Source: Symmetrospora coprosmae
Taxonomy: Eukaryota; Basidiomycota; Cystobasidiomycetes; Symmetrosporaceae
DNA length: 64,000 nucleotides
Assembly (NCBI GenBank): GCA_008802785.1
Contig: VUYT01000011.1
Span: 496,001 to 560,000 of the forward strand
Reading direction: 5' to 3'
Shown here piece by piece: positions 45,086 to 59,000 of this stretch. Under the pieces are notes generated by a model, which was not told where the DNA came from, searched no databases, and saw nothing but the letters and a program-made list of their open reading frames with translations. Numbering within the stretch: the stretch's first letter is position 1; each line of letters opens with the position of its first letter. A program made the translations under genes and the position numbers.

Positions 45086-45854
45086 ATGCACTTCGCCCTG
45101 GCAGGCACGGCGCTCGGCACACTCTGCACCACCCTGCTGCTCGCCGCGCACCTCCCCGGCACATCAGCCGCAGCCAGAGCTGGTCCACGTCCGCGCAACC
45201 GGTTAAACGCGCGCTATTTCTCCCCCTCGCCCCGCACCGAGCTCCAGCCGTTCCTGACCGACCCCAAAGCACAGCCGAGCGCAGACACAGGCGGCAGCGC
45301 CAGACTGCTCACTGCGACGTCCTCCGGTCTGCCATGCGACCCGCAGCTGGCGATCTCGGATAGCTTTGCCCGGCAGGACCTGTTGGACCCGTCGGCGCGG
45401 CGCGCGGGGGACGTTGTCGAGCTGGACTGGTCTGCTGTTGCGTCGAGCGACTCGGCAGCAGACGCGCAGTATACTCTCCGTAAGCGGCTTCGCGCCTCTG
45501 TCCTGTCGCGTCACATAGGCCCTCGCTGAGCGCGTACATGTACCACTCGCAGGCATTTGGTGGACGGAGGCCACCTTTGAGGGCGCTATCAGTGTCGCCC
45601 AGTGGGCTCAGAGATCCGTAGCCGTCGATACAAGCGGGACGAGTGCCAAGCTGGCGTACAATGCATACTCGGACGACGCGCTGCAGCTCAAGCTGCTCGT
45701 GAACGATGCAGTCGGCCCGTTGAGTGTCGAGGAGAGAGGGCTGCCAGCGAGGACGAGGGGGTTCTGGGTGCAGATTGATGTTGTGCAGGGAGAGACGAGC
45801 ACGGAGGAGACGCAGCCTGCACACGTCTTTGTGCAGACGCAGAAGTGCCTGTAG
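45086..45854 (+). CDS. Secreted protein of unknown family
   Basis: CDS join(45086..45479,45553..45854), 231 residues, one phase-1 intron. The signal peptide is at residues 1-30 (GTLCTTLLLAAHLPGTSAAA), followed by a basic, Pro/Arg-rich stretch that could be a propeptide. The second half looks folded and beta-rich: GDVVELDWSAV, YTLRIWWTEATFEGAIS, AVDTSGTSAKLAYNA, GFWVQIDVVQGE. There are only two cysteines in the mature part, about 120 residues apart (near LPCDP and at the end, QKCL). I do not recognise a family. A small extracellular or wall-associated protein, possibly an effector, is inference from size and signal alone. Confidence 0.8.
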
Positions 45855-45997
45855 AGCGAGTCTGGGTCCGTGTGTAACCGACGGTCCTTGCTTGTCACTA
45901 TCTTTGCTCGGGGACGACCTAGAAATACATGTGTGCCAACGCAGAGCCCTGCCATCTGTGTGGACCGAGCGTGCCTGAGATTGACTGCCCGGCCCAC

Positions 45998-47157
45998 CTA
46001 TGCGTACCCTCGCAGCTTCTCTGCAAAACCCCAGTATGTGTCGACGCTCTGCGAGTCTGAGATCTCGACGCCCTTCTTTGTAATCTTTGCGATTTGGAAC
46101 TGCGGGCGCGTGTGCACAGTGTACAGCATCAGCGGCGTGCCTCCAGTAGACACGGGAGACGACCTGCTTCCGCACCTTGTTGATGGACCGCGCATCGCGG
46201 TAGAAGAGGACCTTCATGCACGTCTTCAGGAGCTCCTCGGCCGCTTGCTCGGTGAGCACGCCATTCGGCGCCTGCTGCAGCGCTTTCCGCATCAGGGGTT
46301 GCGCAATCATGCTCCCGTACCCCGTGGCCATGCTCGGTTCAGAGTAGGTCGTGCCTTGCAGGTCGACGTAAGCGAGGAAGCTATACGGCGATACGCAGGG
46401 AGGGGAGGAAAGGGGAAGGGAACTACGTCAGTGGGTGTCGTGCGAGGAGGAAGAACGAAGAGCTGGGGGTGCACTCACGGCTTGCCTGGCCTCTCTGCAT
46501 CCGCGTCTGCGTCTCCGCCGTCCTCTCCCGAGCTCTTGCCCGGCGCCAGCCTGTCCGTCTCCCACCCCGCGACGACGAGCGAGTTCCAGAGCGGGTCCAT
46601 CTTTGTCCTGCGGTTGTACATGACCCTGCCCAGGTACTCAAACACCTGGGACGAGCGGAGCTCGTGCCCGTCCTCAAGCTGCGACTGCTTTATGCTGCTC
46701 GCGTCGAGCATGTGCTGCAGCGCCTGGAAGTCCGACATGTCGCCCGACGCGCCGATGCAGGTGTACCGGCCGACAGGGTGCAGGCGCTGGATGTCGTCGA
46801 AGCGCGAGAGCGAGCCGTACGACGCTGTTGGGAGTGGATGGTTGACGAGGCCACGGCGGTTGCGCGGTCAGCCTTCGCCTTCAGCCGCGTCATCCTTGCC
46901 GAGGAGGGCGGAACAGCCAGGGGAGGAGAGAGAGGAGCGAGCGCACCAAGCGTGTCCGCAGCGAGCATGACGCCCCCGTCGTACTTGATTCCGAGCACCG
47001 ACGTCCCCGTCATGATGGGCTGCTGCGTGTGGCTCGTCGGGTCGGTGCTGCCGCTGCCGTAGCTCGAGGCCATGGCCGACGAGCCTGGGTAGTCCAAGTG
47101 CGCGACATGGGGCGCAGAGGTGAATGACTGGCCGGGGAGGTGCGCGGCTGCGAACAT
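45998..47157 (-). CDS. PRE4: 20S proteasome beta-7 subunit (PRE4/PSMB4 type)
   Basis: CDS complement(join(45998..46099,46176..46380,46479..46824,46947..47157)), 287 residues. It is a structural, catalytically silent beta subunit of the 20S core. Landmarks: propeptide end QQPIMTGTSVLGIKYDGGV, ADTLASYGSLSRF, YTCIGASGDMSDFQ, YNRRTKMDPLWNSLVVAGW, FLAYVDLQGTTY, GYGSMIAQPLMR, CMKVLFYRDARSINKFQIA and GVEISDSQSVDTYW. The N-terminal propeptide is about 45 residues. A Gly/Asp-rich insert of about 20 residues after VVAGWETDRL is longer than in yeast. The three introns have phases 0, 2 and 1. Confidence 0.94.
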
Positions 47158-47625
47158 GTTGCTAAGTGGTTTGGACGTGCTGGTGTGTTGTATGCCTTCT
47201 TCGAGGAGGTTGTTGGTGCGGGACAGACCTGCTGGAGCTGGATGGGGATGCCCTCCCTGCAGGCGGAGGAGACGGAGGCGTCACTTCATCACTTCGACTG
47301 GAAGGGGTCGAGGAGCATCAGCATAGCAGGCAGTGCACTCTGTAGACTCTGACGCGATGACTGGGGCGCTGCTGCAATGTCGCTGCGTCGAAACACTGCC
47401 GGCGCCGCAGTTGCGTCACCGCGCCTGAATCTCGTTCCGCTCGTCGCACCACATCACATCGACCAAGCGTATACGTGTAGGAGGAGAGGCACACTCTGAC
47501 TCTGACTTTGCCTCTGTTGTCATATCATCTCACTGGTCTGCTCATGCCATGCAGCCCCGCCTGTACTGCGCCTATACACGTCTGCACACTGCACACCCGC
47601 CTCATAGAAAGCTGACGGCCTGCCC
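47158..47625. other. Intergenic region (PRE4 promoter, GSH1 3' flank)
   Basis: About 470 bases. I looked for a proteasome-associated control element (GGTGGCAAA) near the PRE4 start and did not see one. No gene. Confidence 0.5.
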
Positions 47626-50516
47626 TCATTTGGCCTCCTTCTGCGTCACGCTGACGGACCCAGCAGCCGTGAGGCCGATATCGAGCGCGTCCGACCCGAC
47701 GTAGTCTCGCCCAAGGAGCTCCGGTTCGTGCCGCACCCCGCGCTCAATCTCGTCAATCGCGTGCACGAGGTCAAAGTTGATCTCCTGCGAGACGACAGAG
47801 TCGTGTGCGTAGCTCGGGTGCGAGCGCACAAACTCGCGCATCCAAGTTGCCGTGGTCTTGAGTGTGCCTGGAGAGGGGGCCGCAGCAGTTCAGGATCCGC
47901 GCCAGATCGAATCAGCCGACGCTCGACCCAAGGCTGGGGAACCATTCCCGGGTGCGGACCCACCATCCGCACGGTGCTTGATGAGGTCAAAGTACTTGCT
48001 CAGCTCGCACCGCGTCGCGACGTCCACGTTGAGCGAATTGAGGTACGAGTAGACGAGGCCGAGCAGGCCCGGGAAGGCTGCCGACGACGGACTCGACGGG
48101 GAGCCGTCCGCCGTTGTGGATGTTGACGACGACGACGCCGGCTTGCCATTGATGATCTCGTTGATGGTCATCTCCTCGTACTCGTCCTCGATCGCCGGCA
48201 GCCCTTCCGGGGAGGCGCACCGGCTCGTCGCGGCCGACCCAGGCGGCGACATGCTGCGCTCGAGGCCGCCACGCCGGCTCCCCGCCCGCGAGTGCGAGCG
48301 CGAGCCCTCTGCGCTGGCAGTGCCGTTTCCGTTAGACGTCCAGCCGTTCCCCGCGCCACCGTTCCCGGGCGAGCGCCGCTGGAACACATTCTTTTTGAAG
48401 AAGAACTTTTGCTCCCGGGCAGCGTTCCGGACGTGCGCCCGTCGCATGTTCTCGTCTACCTTCGAGATGGGGATGTAGAAGTCGAGCCCGAACGAGAGAA
48501 TTGCGCGCGTGAGGAGGACAATGAAGATCGAGTAGGCCGCATTCTCGAAATCCGTGAGCTGGACCTCCATGCTCCGGAACTCGACCCGCCAGCCGATGTT
48601 GCTGCCTGGCGGAGGCGGCTTGAACCGCATCGTCTGCCAGTTTGTCGATTGAATGTTCTGGCAGGTCGTCAAGGACATTGACATCAAGACGTTAGTGTCC
48701 GGCTCATTGCGCGCGGCATGATACAGTGCAGACTCACCTCAAAATGATCAGCAGAGACTTCGTCGTCCTGGTCTACCGTTTCCGTGAAGACCACCAGGGG
48801 ATCCCGAATGAATAGATGGGCAATGTGGTTCGCAAGCAGCTCGTCAATGCCGTGGTCTACTAGCCGTCGCTTGATATCCTCATCGAGCGGCATGTCATTA
48901 TCGTTATATTCTGGCCGATTCAGCGCGTCCGTCGAGAGATAGTTGTCCACAGAGTCGTAGCGGGATTTGGGTATTCTCCAGCGATTGTGCTCGAGCGGCT
49001 GGCAGGAGAAGCATGCTCAGCTCGGGCGTGCCTGCACCTCGCGCTGGCGGAAAGGACGCAGCCCACCTTCAGGCCCCGCTCTTCTGGCGTTCTGTCGTCC
49101 ACACTGCCGGCAATGACGTTCCACCGACAGTCGACGTCAGCAAGGTACCCTCGGAAGATGGGCGCAGCCGCCGTCAGTGCCAGCTGATGAACACAGTCGT
49201 GCGCAGCACACACAACTCAGCCTCCTGCGACTCGGTGATCAAGAAGGTGTGTGACAACAAACCATGATTGGACCGACGGGGATGAGTGAGTCGTACACCC
49301 TCCTCGCCTCGTCGACGTTGCTCGCCTGAAACGTAATCTGCAGGCACGAGCAGCCCATCCCGAACCCCATCGAATCCATGTAGATATGATCCGGGAGCGC
49401 GGCCCCGTCTTTGGCTTCGCGGTCGCCGGGGAACAGCTCTCGGTCCCAGGGGATGGCAGGGTCGATGAAGGGTTTCGGCGTTTTCGTGTCGAAGAAGATG
49501 GGCATGTTCATGGCGACTTTGGAGCCGCGCCGGCGCCGGATGTTGGCGGTCAGGGTACTGCGGTGCGTTGAAGGTCGGACGTCAGCGCTTGCACACGGCT
49601 GTCTAGATGAACGTCGAAAGAGAGCCAGCTCACGGAAAGCGGACGTGTGGGTTGATGATCTGATCTGGTAGGAAGAGGGACTGCGAGGCCTCGCCGTCCG
49701 GCTCGTGGTGCGGGTCCAGGAAGACGCCTTTAACGCCCAGCCGAGGAAAGGACGTAAGGGTGACGGGCACTTCATGCGGGTGCATCTTGCCTCTTGCAAT
49801 CTTCCGGCTGCATAGAATCAACCAGGCCACACCGCTCAGAAGCTGAGCCGCTCGCACGGAGAGGCCGTCCCGGTGCAGCCGGGCCACGCTTCAAGCAAGG
49901 CCGAGCTCACCGCAGACGCATGTTGGTCTCGACAGTCAGGAGATCCTTGAGCGTCGCGCCGTACGGTGCCCCCGGCGTTGATTCGAGCATGTAGCGTCCG
50001 TACTCTGGGTGGAACTTTGGGACCTGGGATCTGTATGACGCAAGACCCGCATGAAAAGGCAGGGCGAGGGGAGGAGCCACGGAGGAAGCCACTCGTCAGT
50101 CCGGCTTTCCAGCGTACGAGTCAACTCTGCATCAAGGCCCACGCACGCAGCTCCTGGCAGTGCCGTGATTGCCTCTGCCTCTTCCGCTGCCAGCTCCTTC
50201 AAGATTTCCGACTGGCGCAGGCTCAGGCGCGCGTTCTTGGTCTCCTCGTCAAACGACACGACCATGTATTCGATCTGTGCGAGTCAGAGAGTGAGCGGGA
50301 CGAAGTGTAAGCAGAGCAGCTGCAGCCGGCAGCTTGGAGTCGTCACCCGCATCCTGCAGCGCGCACCTCGTCGCCCCACAGCAGGCCATCTCCGACCCTC
50401 CCCTTGAGCTTGTCCCAGATGTGCAGGAACTGCGTGATGCCGTGCTCCCGGACGTGATGAGCGTACTTTTCTGCCTCTGCCCACTCGAGCGGCGTCCCCA
50501 GAGCGAGGAGTCCCAT
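47626..50516 (-). CDS. GSH1: Glutamate-cysteine ligase catalytic subunit
   Basis: CDS complement(join(47626..47867,47964..48657,48738..48998,49067..49183,49263..49557,49634..49807,49911..50030,50147..50274,50367..50516)), 726 residues, nine exons. It joins Glu and Cys with ATP, the first and rate-limiting step of glutathione synthesis in the cytosol. Landmarks: [133 protein letters not shown] and [13 protein letters not shown] Ser/Gly-rich insert of about 65 residues (about 508-572) separates the FFKK segment from TINEIINGK, with a second Ser-rich loop at about 588-610; both are far shorter in yeast Gsh1. Confidence 0.95.
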
Positions 50517-50909
50517 CCTGCCCGTCTCCCTGCTCTCTCTTTCTCCCTTGCGGACCTCTCCGGCAGAAGCTCTCTAGGGCGTCGTACCGCCTCGATGGCA
50601 CTGCAAGCTCGGGACAGCTGCAGAGGTGCTTCCCTCTCCTACGCTGCGATGGATTACAACGACGACGATGGGATGCAGAGCGAGAGCAGCTGAAGGAGCC
50701 GGAGCCAACCTGGCGGACAAGATGTCGTGCCGGAGAGCAGAGCACGCCGATCGGGATTGATCAGCAGGAGAGAGCCCAGCACATGTCGGCAGATGCAGAT
50801 GCAGATCAAATCACAGCATTGCATGCAGGCTCGTTAGCCATCTCTCTATCCTACTGATACATACTGCCTGCCTGCCCACGTCTCGTCTAGTGCAGGGTGT
50901 GGTGTGCAC
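50517..50909. other. Intergenic region (GSH1 promoter, TM9 protein 3' flank)
   Basis: About 390 bases between the GSH1 start and the stop of the TM9-family gene, both on the minus strand. I see no gene, and no clear Yap1-type site could be confirmed by eye. Confidence 0.5.
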
Positions 50910-53530
50910 TCAGTCCACCCGGATCTGACTGTACGTGAGCCGGAGGAACGCATACGTGCTCAGGTACCCAATGGTTCCGCACACGACAAAGTCGACCAGG
51001 CAGATGATGAACAGGTAGCCCAGGTAGAGCACCTTGCTGCTGATTCCATCCAGGTGCAGCCGGCTGCCGTACAGCAGGCCGTACCCGAGCAGCCAGAACG
51101 CCGACCCGCCGCCGATGAGGAATGACCGCCAGTGCCATCGCCAGTTTTCGGAGCAGAGGGCGAAGTCTGGGCGGGTCATAGAAGGGAGAGAGGGCATTCC
51201 TTCAGCGTTCTGCAGCAGCCGACACGGCTCGGCTCTAGGTCAGGCTCACAGGTCATCAATATCGTCACGGTGGCCTGCACAGGTCAGAAAGGCAGAATGG
51301 ATCAGTCTCTGCCTTCTCGCTGCACGACGACAAGCCTGTCTCACCGTCGTTAGCGCGACCACAACGCAGGTAAGAGCCAAAAAGCCAAAGGCGTAAAAGG
51401 CCTTCGACCTGGTTTGACCCAACGAGACGAGCGAGCACATGCGGGAACGTCAGCGACTGGAACATGCACGCTATGTGAATGCGCACTCACCCGAAGAGCG
51501 ACGAAAGCACAAAGTAGATCTCGATGAAGGCTGCTCCAAACGGCAGGACGCCCGCCATGATGGCCGACGGCACGGTGCGGAGGTACCATATCTGCGGGGG
51601 TATCTGCCTCGGGATCTGGTTCACACGGACAGGGTGCGACAGGGGCCCTTTCTTGATGCCATAGACCGAGCCGAGCGCGGTCAGTGGGGCGGAGATGAGG
51701 AACCACAGAGCAACGATCGACAGCAGCGTCCCGAATGGCACAGCCCCGGAGGATCCGCCGCCGATCAGGAAAAAGTTGAGCAGGTTGAGCGTCGCAAAGA
51801 GGATCGTGGGGAAGAGCGTGGCCGTCCACAGCACGTTCTGCTTCCATGCCTGTCCGCCGAACGAGGCGTACAGCCGCGTCGAGACGTACCCGGCGACGAC
51901 TGCGTATGGACGCGAGACCGGACGAGGTTTGTCAGTCCATGTCGACCTGCAATACACAAGTGGAGGTTGCCCACCTCCGCACAGCGTCCAGCAGACAATC
52001 ATGACGGTGCTGAGCGAGCCGCGATTGCTCGGGCTCAAGAAGCCAAGAAGCGCAAAGAAGATGGCGACGCCGAGCATGACGGCGACCTGCCCGCCGGAGC
52101 CATTGGCGATGGCGAGGAGCATGGGGTGCTGCGGCTGGCGGAAGACCTCGGCATGGACCAGCTTCCAGCCAAAGTCTTCCTGGATGTCGTCCGTCAGGTC
52201 AATCGCGTTGTAGCGCGACACGTCCCGGTTGACAGTCCGGAGCAGGATCATGCCGACCATCTGTGCGCAAGGGAGATCCAGTCAGCCTGTAAGCGCGTTG
52301 AATATTCGGAACGCGGGATTCGGCGCTGACCACGCAGAGGAAGACGCAGATGATAGTGCTGTTGATCAAGCTGAACCAGTGCACCCTGCTGTCTGTCGTC
52401 TTGAGGTAGGAGTCCCATCTTGTCGCCCACGGTTTCTGCGGAAGGCAAGCAAGCAAGACGGTCGGCGACTCTGTTCAAACGGGCGACCATCAAGTACACT
52501 CACTTCCGATTCGATGAAGTTGACCGAGTATGTGTAGTAAATCTTGTTGTCGCTGTGTTCGCTCAGGACGAGCGGCGTGCTGCTCTCGCATGCAGGCTCG
52601 CCTCCTGCTCTTGGCCGAGAGTCCGCGCTGCAGTGGAGGGTTCCAGAACCCAGAGTCTCGGCTTGAATGCAGCGCACGGAGGAACACGGTGACTGGCGCA
52701 CCTTGTTGGCCAGACTGAAACTCCCACGACTCTGAACAGGTTGTTCGGCCGTCGGTGATATCTGGGCGACACACGGCTGTCAGCGAGGAGTGAGCGCAAG
52801 GAAGGCCACGCTGTCACCCACTCAATGTATAGATTGTAGTGATTGTACAGCTGTGGCTTCTCCTCCTCCTGGTCCGAGCCCAGCTCGAACCCGATGGAAT
52901 AGTAGATCTCGCCAGTCGCGACGTCGCGCAGCATCTCGGCGACTGGCAAGCCGTCGACGAGCCAGTTCATCGCGTAGTCTTCCTTGATGCGCTCGTTCAG
53001 GAACTTGGCGTCTGCGGCGGGCACGGTGGACTCGCACAGGAGCTGGCAGGTGCTGTTGCGCATCATCCGGATCTGTGCGGGCGCGAGAGCACACGACCAG
53101 GCGGACGCGTTATCCGGACACAGACACCGACGGCGTCAGCTCAAGCGAAGCGTGGCGGGAACGGGAGCGCACCCACGTCGAACGGACTCTCGTACAGTCG
53201 GTCGCCGAAGAGGACGCTCCCCAGGTTCTCCGACACGGTCTGCGGCTCTCGCTTCCCGTCCCCTGGCCTGCAGAAGTGGAAGGCAGGGTTGTAGTAGTCG
53301 TACGAGAGGAGCGACTGCAAGCCGTGATGCTTTGACCCAATCTGGGGCGAGAGCGCGTTGACGAGCAGAGGCACGGGGTCGCCCGCTGCGAAGCTGCGTG
53401 GGGCGCTGCCGGGTAGGTAGAAGGCGTCGACTGCCGGGCTGGGCAGCACGGCAAGCGCTGCCAGTGCGGCCGCCCCTGCTGAGATGAACGGGCTCATGCT
53501 GGGCGATGCTGCTCGACGAGGTGAAGGCAT
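50910..53530 (-). CDS. Transmembrane-9 superfamily (EMP70/nonaspanin) protein
   Basis: CDS complement(join(50910..51166,51250..51274,51345..51408,51491..51899,51975..52260,52331..52435,52504..52627,52702..52761,52822..53072,53177..53530)), 644 residues. It is a Golgi/endosomal nine-helix protein of the family involved in sorting Gly-rich membrane helices, adhesion and copper homeostasis. Features: signal peptide, lumenal domain with AFYLPGSAPRSF, LSYDYYNPAFHFCRP, ENLGSVLFGDR and CQLLCE; IYYTYSVNF; KPWATRWDSYL; helix 1 with NSTIICVFLCV; LLRTVNRDVSRYN; DFGWKLVHAEVFR; and the last helices around FCVVCGTIGYLSTY-like sequence ending in YSQIRVD. The end RVD is a variant of the KxD COPI-binding signal typical of the family. 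One exon is only 25 nt (51250-51274). The start may be Met at 53530 or Met 12 codons later. Confidence 0.93.
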
Positions 53531-53800
53531 CTATCTCAGGCCTGGACGGGCCTCTCTTGCTCCCGCTCTCTGCCGGCGCAGGAGGATGCCGTGACGACAA
53601 GCGAGAGGCTGTGCCTATGTGTGTATATGCAGTCAGGCAGTGCCGCTGTCGCTAGATCTGCTATGCTCTGCCTGATGCTGGCAAGCTTGTCTCGCGCAGA
53701 GGAGAGCCACGCTGCCCAAGGCTCAGGAACAGCCCCAGCCCTTTGCCGGGCAGCGTCATGGCAATAAGGAAGCTGATTACAGTCACGGCAGCTGCAATAG

Positions 53801-55792
<1,992 letters not shown>

Positions 55793-56054
55793 TGCTCACA
55801 TCAAAGCAGTTGAGACGAGAAGAAGCGGGCGCCCGGAGCTCACCCGATGGCGCACATCCTCGTCAAAGGGGCCTGCAGCTGGCAGGAAGGAGGGGAAAGA
55901 AGCAGCATCCGCATCCAGGAAGGGAAAGGTCGAGCAGCCTTGTCTTCTCTCCCATCACACGCACCTTCTTGGTCACCCCGCTCTACGCGTACATACCTCC
56001 TCGGGTAACAAGGCCCTCCTTCCGCCCCACTCCTCCAGGCAACGACTCACGAAG
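55793..56054. promoter_or_regulatory. Shared promoter, mitochondrial TyrRS / RdRP
   Basis: 262 bp between divergent start codons. A mitochondrial housekeeping gene and an RNA-silencing gene must share or partition this space. No TATA box is visible. Confidence 0.45.
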
Positions 56055-59000
56055 ATGGCGTACCAATACAAGAAGGGTTGCTACGGCTATACTACAGGAA
56101 AAGATACCGCCGAACACACTGCGGTCAATATTATCGACCCAGTCCTGCAGAAGGCTATCCAGTGTGAGTCCGGCTGAGTGATATTCGATGCATGAGCGGA
56201 GAAAAGCGGACATCTGCGGACTCGTCGAATATGCGCAGACGCGCTACGCACGGAAGTCCGATACCAGGACTGATATTTTACCTTCCTCTCCACAGCCTTT
56301 CCCTTTCTCGAGCAATGGGAGATTGCTCGATTCTGCCAGCCGCAAGGCCCGCTAGATCCTGCCGACGGAGCGTTCAGGCGCAAGATCGCTGGCTGGTCGA
56401 AGAGGCAGATGAACGCACAGCAGCTCAACGAAGAGCTTCAGCACCTCTGCCGGTCCCGTGCCATCCCTATATTACAGATCCCGCCTCGTACTCCGGCCTC
56501 TTTCTTTCGCAACCTGGCGGCTCAGGGCGGGGAGGAAGCTGCGGACGCTGCCGGGGTGTTGATCTTTCGTGGTCAGTTCAGCCTGAGAGAAAACGACCTC
56601 CAGCCGACTCTGTATCTGGCTCCGCCGACCATCGGTGGCTCGTGTCGACTTTGGCGCAAGTATCCCGCTCGACGGCTTTTGCGGGTTTCCTTCGACAAGG
56701 ACCTGACGCACGAATTGGCCAGTTCGGAGAGGAAGCACGCCCGTCAAATCAGGCGCTTTCGTGAATGGATTGGAAAGCCTTTGCTCCATCTCGGTGACTG
56801 CTTCCTTTCCCTAGGCGGAAGCTCACCATCTCCGGCTGACTCGACTCGAACGTCTTTTCTAGGCATACTCTATCGAGTCTTCTACGCGAAGGAGGGCACC
56901 CTCTACTTCTGGGGAGAGTCCTGCACCCCAGAAATTGGCGAGCCTTTCCCTGCTATGCCCCTATTCGACTTTCTCGACCAAATCATTCCCGTATTGAGCG
57001 GGGTCAATGACGGCATGACTCTCGCGAAGCTCTCGGCGCGAGTCAAGCTCTGGCTCAGCAAGACGGAGTCGAGAGGCAGCATTGATCAAGTCAGATGGGT
57101 CCCTGATCTGACTAATCACACCCTGGCCATTGGCAGTGAGCTGCTTGCCCAAGTGTGCCTGGCACTCGGGCTCAGCTATGTACCGAGTAAGTCTCCATTC
57201 TCCATGCCCAACGATCACCAATTGACGGCTCCTATCAGGCTGTATCGCCGGAGAGGTCAATGGGGAGCACTATACTTGGGCTCTCCGGAAAGACGAGCCC
57301 TACAGAACCACCTTCATCAATGTTTTTGGCCGAACGATGATGGGCACCACGAAAGAGGGATGGCTCGAAGCTCCTGCCTCTATCTTAATCGACTTCTACG
57401 CTTACGTCGGGCATGCTCGCACGTACAAAAGGGCTAGAGTGCAATTCGCAGGCGGGCAGCTTTGCTCTCTGCCTGATCCGGAAGGGGCTGAAGAGATCAT
57501 GACGGACGGGGTGAGCATCTATGCGTCTCGATAGCAATCGATGACGGTGTGACTGACACATGCAAATGGCCGCGTTAGAACGGCCTCATGAGCTATGCCC
57601 TGGCGCACCGCGTGACTGCGGAACAGGGCCTTGAGACGATCCCGAGTGAGCCTCAAGCACGACTCGCTCAGAAGCTGCACTGACCTTGCTGACTGTTTCG
57701 CGTGCTTCAGCGGCCATACAGGCACGCGTCGGCGGCTGTAAAGGTGAGTTTGCGCGGTTCCCGTTGCTGGCTAGTAGCTTGGCTGACAGTCCCCCTGCTG
57801 CAGGCCTCTGGAATCTCGAGCTCCAGCCCGACAGCAGTGACGAGCTCGTATGGATCGAAATACGAGATTCGCAGTTCAAGTGTTCGGCCTCCGACGACTG
57901 CGAATGGGAATTCGAAGTCTGCAACGTCTCCGCCACGAGTCGGCCCAGCAACCTTGGGGAACAGATGACTCGGGTTTTCGTCTCTGCTCAGGCGCCGGAG
58001 AACAATCTGCGCATCTCTGAGCGGCTGAACGAACTCCTGCAAGAAGATGCCGAGGCCGTGCGGCTGTCGCTGCTGAGTGCTGACACGCCGGCTCAGCTTC
58101 GGGGTGTCGTCGAGAAGATGGAGAACGTGCAGGCAGGGCGGGATGGTCAGATGCTGGGCGGTGCGATAGCGCACTTCGGGGACAGGGAAGAGGAGGACGC
58201 CAACCTCCTCGGCGGAGAGATCCTGGCCGACCACACCTTTCACCCATTGTCGGGACGCCCGCGAACGCTCGGCGAGCAGGCTATTGCCATGCTCGATGCT
58301 GGCTTCTGGACCGACTACGCGCCGCTCGAGACCGTCCTCGGCTCGATTGAGAAGGGCAGGCCGCAGTCGGAGAGCGACAAAACCATGGTTCCCGTCGGAG
58401 CGAGCCGCTTCCTGTACGTGGTCACGGATCCCTGGGGCATTCTGAAGGAGGGTGAAATATTCGTTCAGCTGTCGGGAGTGAGTACATTCTCGAGCGATCT
58501 CGCATTCAGAGGTGCCCCAGTTCACTCATAATTCCTGTCTCTGCAGGACGGCGTCTTCGACCCGATCACAAAGCTGAAGAAGCCTAGCGTACTCGATGAG
58601 TTCGTTCTGATCGCGCGAAACCCATGCATCCAGCCTAGCGACGTCCAGAAAGTGCGTGCCATCTACCATCCGGCATTCAGCACTCTCCATGACGTCGTTG
58701 TCTGCTCTACGCGCGGGTCGAGATCTGTGCTGTCAAAATTGAGCGGAGGAGACTACGATGGTGAGCCAGTGCACTCTGAGTCTGCAGAATCAATCTGCAT
58801 AATCAAACTGACATGTTGTGACACCTCGCATATGTGCAGGCGATGGCGTACTCGTCGTCTTCGATCCAATCCTGGTCGACGCATGGAAGGACAAGAACGA
58901 CCGCTTCCTGGAGGCGCCGTACAAGGAGGAGGAGTACTTTGAGACCGTCCAGCAGCATGTCGCAGGGCACCCAGTCAGCAACGTGGGCGAGCTCAGAGAT

